Under the pieces are notes generated by a model, which worked only from the letters and a program-made list of their open reading frames with translations, had not been told where the DNA came from and ran no database searches. A program made the translations under genes and the position numbers. Of a stretch of DNA of 64,000 nucleotides, positions 33,582-44,999 are shown one piece after another. The stretch is from Trifolium pratense (taxonomy: Eukaryota > Streptophyta > Magnoliopsida > Fabales > Fabaceae). The number at the start of each line of letters is the position of its first letter. The stretch's first letter is position 1. Where the stretch lies: NCBI RefSeq assembly GCF_020283565.1, contig NC_060062.1, positions 30,440,251 to 30,504,250 of the forward strand, in the 5' to 3' direction.

Positions 33582-33611
33582 GGTTTTATATATTCTGCCC
33601 TGAAAGTCAAA
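33582..33611 (-). promoter_or_regulatory. Promoter elements of the CNL gene
   Basis: A minus-strand TATA box (ATATATAAAACC, about 33581-33592) lies about 185 bp upstream of the ATG. Just above it is TTGACT (33605-33610), a W-box of the type bound by WRKY factors; a second TTGAC core lies near 33623. W-boxes are expected in defence genes, but short motifs also occur by chance. Confidence 0.45.
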
Positions 33612-33671
33612 CGATGATTAATGGTTGACAATGTAAAATTTTCATACCGACAACACGCTGAAAGCTATCTA

Positions 33672-33731
33672 CTTCCTCCGTCCCAATTGGATTGACAGTC
33701 AATTGTATCAATCAAATTGGGATGGAGGAAG
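33672..33731. mobile_element. Very short Stowaway-like MITE, 60 bp
   Basis: CTTCCTCCGTCCCAATT and its reverse complement AATTGGGATGGAGGAAG face each other with a ~26-bp centre. TA duplications flank it at 33670-33671 and 33732-33733. Almost entirely self-complementary. Confidence 0.75.
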
Positions 33732-33733
33732 TA

Positions 33734-34804
33734 TTAGATAAGCCTAATGCTAATATGTCTCCTTAGGATGTTAAGAATATAAAAATAGTAATATTAAGTT
33801 TGTGCATTTAACTTATAAAAAAAATTAAAAAATTAAACCAAATGGATTTCAATAAAACATTACTTTATTTAGATTATTAACATCTGCCTTGGCCACATGT
33901 AAGCTTTTTCCATTGGATAATAGTATTAATGGACTTATATTATTGGGTTTTTTTGTTAGTAGTATAGTCATTAGGTAGTATTATATATTGTCTTGTAACC
34001 CTTTTGAATTATAATGTTATTATAATATTATTGAAACCTAACTGTTATTTGTTACTTTTAACACTATCAATATCATGATCATGGTTCGATCCCGCAACTG
34101 CAATTGGAAGGGGACTGAACCACTTGATGTCAGAGCTAACCACGAACCAGATTATGCGGGTCAGTCAGTCGGATACTTATAATAAAAAAAATTATTAAAA
34201 ATCCTAAGACAACATATATACTCTTTAGAAGTAAAAATTCATGCTTCTATTCTTCTTTACATTAAAACCGTGAATGATTAGTGTTACTTCAATAGCAGTT
34301 ATGTTTTCATTTTCGGTCGTTTTAATCAAATGTTTTCATAAATTTAAAATCATTTAATATGTTAATCAGAGTCATCAAGATTAACAATGTTAATATTCAA
34401 TAAAAACGTATAAACCATTAATTTTGGTCGGTCTCGATAACATTAAAGGATTTTAGATTTGTGAAAAAATTTACATAGATGATGTATATGATATAAGTAC
34501 AAATAAGTCAATTTTTTCACACCCATATTTTCTTCATATAAGAAGTATACAATGTTGATCAAGTCTCACCAATAGTGTCTAAACGTATATTAATTGATTG
34601 GAATTTATATGTGTACCTTGGTTCTCAATTTTTTGTCGCAATCTGGATTCTTACCTGATTGATTAAAAAAATAAATCGAAGTGTATGTTTGAATTAGTTG
34701 TGATAAGTTTGATAAAATTACAATATATTGTTTTGGTTTTGGCAAAAACTACACTCTCAAGTAACAACGCAATTTTATCAAACTCAGCGTCAATCCAAAG
34801 TCCA
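33734..34804. other. Repeat-derived interval without a gene
   Basis: Bases 33900-34070 resemble a decayed small LTR (TTATATTATTGGG ... CTTGTAACCC). Bases 34080-34170 look like a SINE remnant in minus orientation (GGTTCGATCCCGCAACTGC). Bases 34375-34505 are a diverged copy of the dispersed repeat at 1769-1935. No reading frame of interest. Confidence 0.4.
34375..34505 (+). repeat. Dispersed repeat, copy 2 (diverged)
   Basis: Shares the order ATAAACC.TTAA, GTCTC.ATAACAT, AAAAAATTT and ATGATGTATATGATATAA with 1769-1860. Ends not resolved. Confidence 0.4.
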
Positions 34805-35225
34805 AACATTAACTAAAAGAACATAGGGCTCTGTTAACTGCTGCCATACACATTAAAACTTTCAATACATCCAAATTTACTTAATGAATGAAACATATTC
34901 CAGACAAACTATATATCAATCATATTCTGTGAAATTCAATTCTGAATCCAATATCAAAATTTAAACCTGACAAAACAGGAGCCAACAATTGCAAAGGTAT
35001 TTTTCCATCAACTAAATCAACACTATTACCACAAATTACCTTCATGTACACAATTCCTGCAATTGATGAGCTTCAGTAACAGGTTCTGATTCATCCATTC
35101 TACCCACTTCCATCTGAAATATTGAACCATTATATATAAAAGAAAAGCTAAATCCGTGGTAGGCGAAAGCCATAAGTATTATGTAATTTCAGATACTAAT
35201 GGAATGGAATGATCTAACAAAAGAA
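34805..35225 (+). repeat. Duplicated segment, copy 2 (upstream of the resistance gene)
   Basis: Direct, diverged and shortened copy of 29040-29760. It could be the 3' flank of a second resistance gene whose coding part is gone; the intact CNL sits exactly between the two copies. Confidence 0.7.
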
Positions 35226-36567
35226 AATGGTTGGATAAGTATTGTATATTCCTTATGCTTCTATTACATTTTTGGTCCTGTTATATTGAAAGAGTTCAGG
35301 TTAAATTTCTGTAAAGAAATACTAGTAGTATAAAAAAAAGGTTCAATCCTATTATTGATCCTATTAGTATTACACATTCAGTAATATAGACACATAATTA
35401 GTCTAAAACCGAAGCTAAATAGTAGAGTTGAGGTTTACCGATTCTTAATCCAATTATGGAAAGTCTTCCGTCACTAGTTCTCTGGGTCCAGCCAGCCAAG
35501 GCGTAATCTACAAATAGAAGAGCAGTAAAACAATAACAAAGGAAAAAATAAACCATAAACATGAATTTCAAGTCAGTAACTAGATTGAACTTCTACAAAA
35601 CATTTCAATGTTACGCATACATTTTTTTGACTTTTCTACCATTGTGTCATGTCAAGGAAATAAACATAAATTAATCTCATCACATACACACATGTCACAA
35701 GAAGCAAACCAGATGGAAACTTTCAGAATAACGTGAACTCAACCATGCGGCAAGCCAATAGCAATCTGAATTGCTTCTTGTGGATGTGCAGTAACTAATA
35801 TGGTTGAACATCAGAACTGCTGCATATAAAACAATATAGTACTCAATAATAAGTACTATATAAAACATTTCAAATTTCTAAGATAAAGCATACAAATTCT
35901 GGATTTGGAATAATCCAGAATACAGTTAAGAAACAACCATACATCCTGTAGAAGAACGTTAAAAAACAATCAAAAGAAAAAGAAAGGAAAATTGAAATAG
36001 TTATTTCCATGTACCTGCTGAGAAAAGGATTGGTGTGCAACCTTGTATTCCCTGCGGAGGATGTAGTTCTGAACAGAACAATCTGAACGCCCACATTGAA
36101 GACCACAGTTGCAGCCCTGGTGAAGAACAATGCTGTAGTGCTGAACAAAATGATCTGAACGCCCACGGTGAAAAATATTTGAAACGACATGTCCAATGCT
36201 CTGAAAGAACAATCTGAACTTGCTTTGAATTCGGACTGAAATTGTTGACTCTGGTGGAATCTGCGAGAGATACAATGCAAGGGGGAAGAAATTTTGGAAT
36301 TAGGATTCTAGTTTAAATTGAATGTTTGTGGCATCCAATTGACACCTCTAGTCCGCAGTGAACCACCACATTATGCAATACCAAAACAATATAGAATGAA
36401 TTCTTTATACCAAGAAACTTTTTTCTACTTGAATAGGTAGAAACTGAGGATACATATTATTGTAAAGATCATTGAAAATATTCGTGGAGTTACTTGAATA
36501 GTCAAATAAAAGATAAAATTTTACTTTTCTTTATAAAAGAAATAATAAAATAAGAAGAAAAAAATAC
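35226..36567. other. Region downstream of the clathrin-like locus, no supported gene
   Basis: On the minus strand an open stretch at 35870-36280 contains three related copies of a CTGAAC(A)..AA..ATCTGAACGCCCAC motif (near 36069, 36139 and 36201). It could be a 3' exon or UTR of the clathrin-like transcript or a non-coding RNA. The conserved clathrin C-terminal NMYAQLLPLALPAPP-type exon is not found here. Confidence 0.4.
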
Positions 36568-38401
36568 CTGTTTAGCAATAAGGTCCTTCAGCTCCTTTTC
36601 TCTAAGTTTCTTCTCATTTTCTGCTTCCATTTTGTCCTTGATAAGTTCATCCACCTTACTCGTATACTCCCGAATAGACTAGGGGAAAAATTAAAAATGA
36701 TCATTAACAAAAGGAAAAAAGTTTGTCCATAATAATAAATGTAATGAAAGAAACCCTATTGAAAAATATACCTGTAATAGATAAGGGAAGGAAAAATCAA
36801 TCATATTGTTTGTCCAAGCTAGCTCTAGTACAACATCAGGCCGTATTAGATCATAACAAGCGAAGAGGCACGATGCAAAACACTCTTTCTTCCCCTGAAA
36901 CAAATGACAGAAAGCAAGCATGACCATGTAAGCAATAGTGAGGTGTAGAAAAAATCAACATAATTCATAATGATGAAGATGTCAAACTGCAGAAGGTGAA
37001 AAAGGACTAATCTGACAAGAATCTAATATATGAATACTTTTCATAGAAGGGTAAATAAAATGCACACCTGCTCAATAAAATAAACAAACAAATCCTCTGA
37101 GAGTTCCTGGTCACCAGATTGATGGCAAGTTTCCATACAGTCCTTGTAAAGTTTGTCTTTCTTTAACAAATCAATGGATTGCTTCCATCTTCCAGCTTTT
37201 TTGTAAATATAAGCAGCAATACGTCTCATCTCAAGAAGCTCGTGCTTCTCAATCTGCTCATGTGTATTTTTTAAGCCAATCAATTATCATTCAAAACTTT
37301 GAAGTTAGCGAAAAGGATGTAGATCGATCACAATTTGGTCAAATAAGATAAAGAAAATTCACCTTCTGTGCAAGACCTATCTCATTGAAGTTGTCATAGA
37401 GATCTATTGATTCACGAAGTCTATCATAGTCCTCCTCCTCAACGTAAAGTTCATTCAAAGCTTCATTAATCGCAAACATATTTCGGCTTTGAACTGCAAC
37501 CATGTATGGCTTTATCAATCGGATATGGCCTTCCTAAAAATCAGAAAATTCGAGCAACAAGTATAATTATTGCATGAAGCACTTATAAACAATTATTAAC
37601 CTCACCAAATAAGATTAAAATTACATAAATTAGGCAACAGAGTACGAAAAATATAGACCTTCCGCATTATATCTACAACACGGGCATGGTCCACACGACA
37701 GGCAAGAACTTCAAGAAGACCATTTATAATATTTGGATGTTCTTGCAAGTAGAAGTGCACAGCCATATAATATAGTTCGACACTGGAAACATTAGCTATA
37801 ATAAATTTGAATTGCATGTGGTCCCATGCTTCTGGAGAGTGATTCATTACAGTGGTTGCAGCATTATTAAACCGATCACATTGTATGTATAGGTATGTAA
37901 GTCCCTTCCAGAGTCGTTGTCTATCACACATCAGAATAAGTTTGGGAATGTTGAGCCGAGTTGGGAACAACTTAACGTGATCCATTAACTTCTCAGGATG
38001 ATATCTTGCATAAAGAATTCCCAACTCAGTAAAGATGCCATTATGGGCACGCTCCAGTTCTAGCCCTTTCTCCATTAGAGAGATAAGTTCGTTGAAGCGT
38101 CCTCTGTTCTGATAATACTTACTAACTTCTTCCAGATCGTCAACCTTCATAAAAATGAAGAGCGATTAGCCGTAAAAACAGAAAATGACAAAATAATCGA
38201 CAGTTTATCTTCTACTTATTGCATTTACAAATAATCACTACCTTTTCTACACTTCACAATAACACATTTCATTAACTTCCATGCAATGAATTTTAAATTT
38301 GCAATATGAGCGGAAAATCTGTATATTGAAAATTTGAGGCAGGAGGACAGGATTACTGTCGAGAAAAAATAAATAAAAATGTAAGCTAGAGATAGTGTTA
38401 C

Positions 38402-39401
38402 CTGAACAATAACATTGAGACCACAAATCTGAGCTAAGGGGGATTCACCAGCATCAATGCAGGCAAAACAAACATCCTTCCATGTTTTCAAACAGTTTGC
38501 TTTCCTAGCAGCATCAACAGCATCTTGGAATTGTCGAAGCTTTGTCAATGTCACTGCTAACTTAGCCCAGTCAGGAATAAAAGCAAAGATAATTTTTGCA
38601 GCCTCGTAGAGTGCCTCATCATACAAGCGGTCTCCAATATTTGGTAAATTAGAAACATTTGGAATCAATATAAACTTTTCAATTTCTCCAAACTGGCCAA
38701 CCTTTGCATAAGCATAAATGAGCTCACTGTCCACCTTGGGATTTTGGGTCTTCTTCCTAACCATGAAGATACTTTACTAGGTCATGGTATTTATTTGCAT
38801 CTTCAGCAACCTTAATGACCTCTAAGTAGTGAGTGGCATCATTTGCACGGATGAACAACTCAATTGCATCACTTACTAAGCCTTTTCTGAGTTTCGCCTT
38901 AGCCACTTGGCTCCATACAGAATCTTGTTCAACACAGAATGCGAACTCCATAGCACGATCAATGTTCTGAAGGTTATCTAGCAGGACATAACAGCCTGAA
39001 CATTCAGATTAAATTTCTTGAAACTGGCAAAAGCTTCTTCATATAAGTGTGCTTTCACTGCAGCCTTCCCGACAGCTAGGCCATCAAAGTTGTCCAGCCT
39101 ATTTATGTAATCCATGACTCTTAAAGGATCTGCCTTTATTGCAGCAAGGATCGGTAAGGTTTTCAGATCGAAGTTTCCTCTAAAAGCATAATTTTGTAGC
39201 ACCATCTCGTCGAGAATCTCAATCACTTCATGGGTAAGATTGGCACTCATAAAAGCTTCCACTGCAGCTGAAACCTGGTCAGGACTTTTGCATTTAGGCA
39301 AATCAGTGGACACCACTTGATCAATCAACTTCCTTCTATACGCATTCCCAGGATTTGGAACCTTTCTCCAGAGGCATCCATCCATCCTTTCCATAACATA
39401 T
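38402..39401 (-). pseudogene. CHC: Largest clathrin-like exon (exon 13) with two frameshifts
   Basis: Three successive frames continue one clathrin alpha-solenoid region: '[14 protein letters not shown]' to 'KFNLNVQAV', then '[19 protein letters not shown]' to 'YHDLVKYL', then '[20 protein letters not shown]' to '[11 protein letters not shown]'. The first break is GCTGTTATGTC, one base short of a Val-Asn-Val reading. The second is CTTCATGG, two bases short of Leu-Leu-Met. Exon length is 1000 bp against about 1003 expected. Confidence 0.85.
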
Positions 39402-39482
39402 CTGACAAAAACATAATAAAATAACACAAGTGTCCCAGGCTAGAATTTAGAAATACAATGACACATTCTTAATGAAGAACTG

Positions 39483-39505
39483 TACACACACACACACACA
39501 CACAC
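39483..39505 (-). repeat. GT microsatellite forming a splice donor
   Basis: On the minus strand the clathrin-like exon 12 ends GCCAG and the intron starts directly with (GT) repeats of about ten units, so several adjacent donors are possible. Confidence 0.7.
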
Positions 39506-42367
39506 CTGGCTTGGTGTTTGAACAACGAATTTTTATTGGTAATATCAACAAGCTCATAATCACATTTCCCCCTTTGGTAAGCAACAACGGCAAGCTTAGG
39601 GTCCCTTTTCTCACAATATTTACCAAGAACACGAGAATCATAATATAGGTTTGGTTGTGAGAAAATGTTTGGGATAGTTATTGTTGTCAATGATGATTTT
39701 ACCAAGAGCATTATGCACATGTACATCTCGGCTCCCCTCACTCACAAGATTCTCCAAGATCTGAGTAATCAAACGAAGACGATTCCTGCGCAGAGAAACT
39801 AAAATGAGAAAATAATATGGTAATGTGGAGATGCAGGTCAGAGAGAAAACTAGAATACCTCTTCACACATTCTTCAACTAAAGGCTCAACTGGGAAAGGA
39901 GAACGAATTGAAAGTATAAGACCTTTAATGAAATCATCAGGGCATCCATCGTCTAACAACTGTCCTACAACTGCAGGAGCATTTCGAGGATTGACCTACA
40001 GGTAAGAAATATAAATTTAGAAACTCGCGTTAAGATTAGCATAGAAAGATTCAAAATTAAATACAATCACAAAAAATTACCTTTTGAACATACTCTTCAA
40101 CTTGATGAAGCATGTTTTTAGTATAGAGATAATGTGTGAGATGAGTAACAAAACCAAAACGATCACACACATTAATCAATGGCCGTGCATTTGGAAGGAT
40201 GGTCTTCATTAGAAAGTTCATTGTCTTCTCAGCATCATAATAGTTTGATTCCCGAGTCACGCGCTCTACCTCCTTAATGTGTCCAGTTTTAACAGCTACT
40301 TCAATATACTTGAAGTGAATAACAGGATCCTTACTGTAGAATACAGAATCAAAAGCCAAAATTATTAAAGTAACTACCGAAAGTAAAAATAGTCTGTCCA
40401 GAGAACCAATGTCATGTTCGTTCTGCATTGAGAAATACCTAGAACTCAAATATGCACCCAAGAAAGAGTATAGTCCTTCATCAGACTTGATTTTCTCAAA
40501 GAGTTTGATGCATGCATCAACACCCAGATGTTTAGAATATTTCTTAGCAGTCTGCAAAGTATGTACTATTAACATTATTTTATACAGAGACTACAATTAC
40601 AAAATAATTTAATTGAAAAAGGAAAGTCTTGTAGAAACAAGAATGAGCCTTAATAAAAATAATTTAATTGAAAAAAAGTCTTCCTGAAACAACATAGGAG
40701 CCCTAATACAATACCTGCACAATTATTTGAAGATTTCCCTTAAGGTTGACAAGTAAAAGATGTTCCATACACTCCAGAGCCGATTCTCGGGGAAGGGTTT
40801 CAAAGAACTTAACAAGAGCCTGAAAATCACTTCACAATAAGAAGATAATATATAAATAAATAAAAAATAGATCCAGTCACTCTAACAAAATAGAAATCCA
40901 AACCTCTGGTTCAATGGCATCTGTATTCACAATGACACGTTTGATATCAGTCAAATTACAGTCAGTCATTGGAATGAAAAGCCAAGAACCTGAAGAGCCC
41001 TGATGAAAAGGCCAGCCTTTTCACAAAGTTTAGCAATATGTGGACGATCATAATGACTAAACATGCCTTTAGCCAATATAGCATCAGCAACATTTGGAAA
41101 GGACTTGAGATTGATTTCCAGCACCTAAATATCATTAAAGTTTTTTTTTACATAAAAGCACAAAAATGTTGTATGACACCATCAAGATCGTAGATAAAAG
41201 AGCAAATCAAAGAAAATAAAGGAACCTTTGTTTGAAGATGTCCATGTTCAGGTAGGTCTGGCTTCAGAACATCCAACAAAAAGGCAGTTACCTCGCGTAT
41301 CAAATTCATCTAGAAAGTAACAGAAGAAACATATGAACAAAAACAAGGGTTGACGACTTGATGTTTCCAGCACATAAATTACAAACAAAATTAAAGGAAA
41401 ACACACACGAGACAAGTAAAAACCATTAGTGCCAATGCAATTAAGTAGAAAATAAATTTGCTGAACTGCAAAAGAAACATTACTCATTTTTCCACTTAAA
41501 ACATTACATTAATGGTTTTATAAAGGAAACTGCTCAATTAATTAAGTATAATATTGGTTCTCTAAAGGAAACTGATCAAGAATGCAATGGAGACCGAAAT
41601 TATGTACATGATACTTCCTTCTTTAAATCAGCTCAAATTACAAGTTACACACTTGATATGGGAACACACTGAGCCCAACATCAATAAAGCAAAGAATAAA
41701 ACTAAGTAAACCTGAAGAAACAGATCGGTTATTGTGTTGTAGTCAACAGGGCAACCCCCCTCCATTCGCAACATCAACAGAGCAAAATCTAGAGCACCCT
41801 GCCATGGAACACGTTCTGAGTAAATGAATAAATAAAAAATTTCAAGCAAGATAACAAATATTCTAGAAAGATAAACATCATAAGCATTGAAATTATTTTA
41901 TGATGTTTTGATATTTTCCATTCCATTTGGACGCATTTAATTATCATGCATGAGGTGCTATGATTTTATAAAGACACCACAATGATCAAAACAGACATAA
42001 GTGTACCAAGAAAGTATTTCACATAAGACAAGGCTTGATCATTTCAAATCTAAGTACACTAACCTGGGCATCCGTTCGCAATATTGTTTTCAGAAGGAAT
42101 AAGTAATCAAGAGTGTACCCAACCTGGCAGCATATAAAAGGAAGTGCATCAACATCACTGTGAACATTCATTTCACAGTCCACTATTACCACTATTTTCA
42201 TGATTCTCTAAAGCCTAATAAAATATGTTTCATTACCTGCTTTGAGTATGTCAAAATCTTAGAAATTCCCTCCTCTCAATAAAAGCTGCAATAACTTTTG
42301 GTGTGGCACTTGCTTTAGTATATATTTTCAATGCTAGGTCTTTATCCACTTTCTGCATTACATGTTT

Positions 42368-42637
42368 GTCTTATATGATTGAAAAGACAAAGGAAAGAAA
42401 TATATAACAATATAAACATGGTTATTGAATTGAAATTCGAACAGTGAATCGGAAGAAGTACTATTTTCTAAATTGAGAACAATGAATTTGAACAGATATT
42501 GTGTCTTATATGATTGAAAAGACAAAGGAAAGAAATATATAACAATATAAACATGGTTATTGAATTGAAATTCGAACAGTGAATCGGAAGAAGTACTATT
42601 TTCTAAATTGAGAACAATGAATTTGAACAGATATTGT
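42368..42637. repeat. Exact tandem duplication, 2 x 135 bp
   Basis: Units 42368-42502 and 42503-42637 appear identical, beginning GTCTTATATGATTGAAAAGA and ending GAACAGATATTGT. Located in intron 2 of the clathrin-like locus. Identity implies a recent event. Confidence 0.92.
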
Positions 42638-44036
42638 GTTCCAAAAGGGAATTGAAAGGTCCAATAACAAAGATAATGGTGTATTCTCATTTCTGAGTGC
42701 ATGTGCTTGCATATCCTTCCAAACATGGAAATCAAAGTACGAAAAGAAAAAAGCCAATAAACAGGGAAAGGGAGGGAAAAACTAAGTTCATGCATGTATA
42801 AATAACTCAAAAACCTAATTATTTCAGTATGGTTTATTAGGGACCGCTTGTCAAAATGCGGCATCTAGGGAAGAGTTGGATTAAGGCGAAGGCGTGTGTG
42901 TCTCAAAAGCTATTTTAAACATAAGCCAAAACAGATTATATGGGTTTCAAAAGCTATTTTAAATATAAGCTCATCCATACAGGGCCTAGAATTTGAACTT
43001 TATATTAGCAGCCAGAGTAAACCAAACCAGCAACCAGGAAGTGGCATTGTATATGACCCGTTTCTTTCTTTTCAAATATAGAAAGAGCAACTGTTTTTCT
43101 TTACTTCGCAATAATTTGTTTTAAAATTTATATGAATGGTGATAAGAATTTTCAGTAGCAAAGCAAATAAGGATCGCAGACAAACCAAAAAGTTTAGGGA
43201 CCTAGTTAAAATGATTTAAAAGTTCAGGAGAGACTTAATTACAAAGTGTTTAAAAGGTTAGATATTCCATTAAAAAAAAAAATAGGTTTAGGGATCTAAT
43301 AACATATTATTAGCAAATTCAATGACATAATTACAAACTTTTTAAATTCAGAAACCTATTACAGAATCCCCAAATAGTTAGTTATTGGAGCTCTAGAATA
43401 ATTAAACCATAATTATGTTCAAATGCCTAAGAAACTAAGAATAAATTTTAAATTTGTATCAGAACAGAACCTTCAAAAAGTCACCAAGCTCTTCAGTGCA
43501 TTCAAGTTTATCCTCTGCTAGCCATTTTCCTAAAAGATTCTGTTTGTTCCAATTTAACACAAGCCGTGATAAGTTCATGGACTCAAAAGAATTGAGTTTT
43601 CCTCTTGATAACAAAGTGTCATAGTATTGTAACCATGATGGTATTTGCTCATCTTCCACAGGTACGCTCTGAAGAAAATTAACAAAAGAAATGAACAACT
43701 TAATGAAATAATCATATTACTCTCCCAGTCCCATCCCATTAAGTGTCACAACAACACAAAAGAATTTTCTCAAAATAAATGTAGCATTTTACCTATGATG
43801 AAGCACTAAGCATTGACACAAACACGAACACTAACAGCGGTAATAATTTGAGAAAAAATGACATAATTGAATGTAATCACATGTATCGTTGTCGGACATT
43901 GACACATGTCAGAGAAACTGGACATACATTCGATCAGAACCATAGGTGCTACAGAGCTTTTTACTTTCATCATAACATTACTTATTTTATTCCAATTCTA
44001 CTTCCAAACTAATACAATCTGCATCATCACTACTAA

Positions 44037-44354
44037 GGGCCTGTTCGGATTGGCTTATTTGAGCTTATCTACTGGCATAATCTCTGTGACATTGTTTGGG
44101 AGAACTTATGAAAACAACTTATGACAATTTTCAAAAGTTCTCCAATATAGCTTACGAAAACAGCTAGTAGCATCTATAAAAACAATTTATCTTTATGTTA
44201 TCTTTTGCTATAAAAATAACTTATGCATGCTTATACATAAGCGCTTATCATCTTTTGCTATAAAAATAACTTATGCATGCTTATACACAAGAGCTTATCA
44301 TGATAAGCCCTTGTGCTATAAGCTGCAGCATAAGTTGTTTACCTAAACAGGCCC
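44037..44354. mobile_element. Tourist-like (PIF/Harbinger) MITE in intron 1 of the clathrin-like locus
   Basis: Ends GGGCCTGTTCGG and CTAAACAGGCCCC are Tourist-type inverted termini. TAA flanks both sides (44034-44036 and 44356-44358, one base offset). Inside, a 50-bp unit beginning TCTTTTGCTATAAAAATAAC is tandemly doubled (44201-44300). Confidence 0.72.
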
Positions 44355-44975
44355 CTAAGTCAAGTAAACTTCACTATCCATTCATGACAATTCTCAACGC
44401 TCAATAGTTAATAACAAATGTACTATTGACATTTTCAAATCGTTTCTCGTGTCAAACTGGCTGCTTAACCAAACACTCATACGAACACATGTGGTTACAT
44501 TCATTCACTTTCATAAGTCAAGCATCTAGTATCAATGTCGGTGTCGTATTCGGTTTTCGTGTCTAACCAACGCCTCGTAGATTAATAATGAATATTTAGT
44601 AAAAACACAATAAGTAACATTCAACACACATATACAATTGAATGGAAACAGCAAACAAGAACAGAATGCACAACCGTTATGTTATAACAGAAATTAGGGT
44701 TTCATATTTAGACTGGAAATGAGAAATTAAACGAGCGTTGAAAATTGAAAACACTAACCGTTGAGGTCTCGTCCTTGGAGTTAGGGGCGTTAGCATTCGC
44801 CATGACGATCGAAACAGAGCTCAAGAAAGAGAGAGAGATGTTGAAATTTTGAAGAAGAAACTTTGCGAGTAAGGAATTGGAAATAGCGAAAGTGAGAAAC
44901 AGTTAGAGGGAGTGAGTGGAAGTGTGGAAATTGTTCTGTTATAATTCTCAAAGACTGAATTGTGCTACAAGAAAT

Positions 44976-44985
44976 CTTATATATT
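44976..44985 (-). promoter_or_regulatory. Candidate TATA box of the clathrin-like locus
   Basis: AATATATAAG on the minus strand lies about 175 bp upstream of the ATG at 44803, with a purine-rich leader (GAGAGAGAGATG-like) between, as in many plant housekeeping genes. Confidence 0.4.
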
Positions 44986-44999
44986 CTTCATAGATGGGT

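Larger units (their letters stand above)
36568..44803 (-). pseudogene. CHC: Clathrin heavy chain-like pseudogene lacking the N-terminal propeller and C-terminal tail
   Basis: Clathrin heavy chain forms the triskelion legs of endocytic coats. Eighteen exons with GT-AG borders can be laid out: 44803-44759, 43668-43471, 42352-42237, 42123-42064, 41798-41712, 41309-41226, 41124-40904, 40819-40715, 40551-40439, 40333-40081, 39995-39859, 39785-39506, 39401-38402, 38144-37659, 37533-37363, 37253-37068, 36894-36772, 36678-36568. Exon 1 encodes MANANAP, close to the normal plant start MAAANAP, but exon 2 jumps to the distal-leg region ('[19 protein letters not shown]'), so about 480 residues of seven-bladed propeller and linker are absent. 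The rest follows family order through '[16 protein letters not shown]' and 'REYTSKVDELIKDK'. The Pro/Gly/Met-rich tail is not found. Five lesions break the frame: exon 3 (-1, near 42266), exon 7 (+23, near 40971), exon 12 (+1, near 39647), exon 13 (-1, near 38989; -2, near 38765). Inactive as a coat protein by this reading; transcription may persist. Confidence 0.9.

Noticed and set aside
39483..39505. CRISPR-like or regulatory repeat
   Set aside because: A plain CA/GT microsatellite in a plant intron.
40965..41010. A mini-intron explaining the extra bases in clathrin-like exon 7
   Set aside because: The extra stretch is only 23-41 bp, below any normal plant intron size, and has no branch or acceptor context.
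44758..44803. Clathrin exon 1 as a chance ATG
   Set aside because: The MANANAP start, position and GT donor fit the family, so I kept it as the true first exon.
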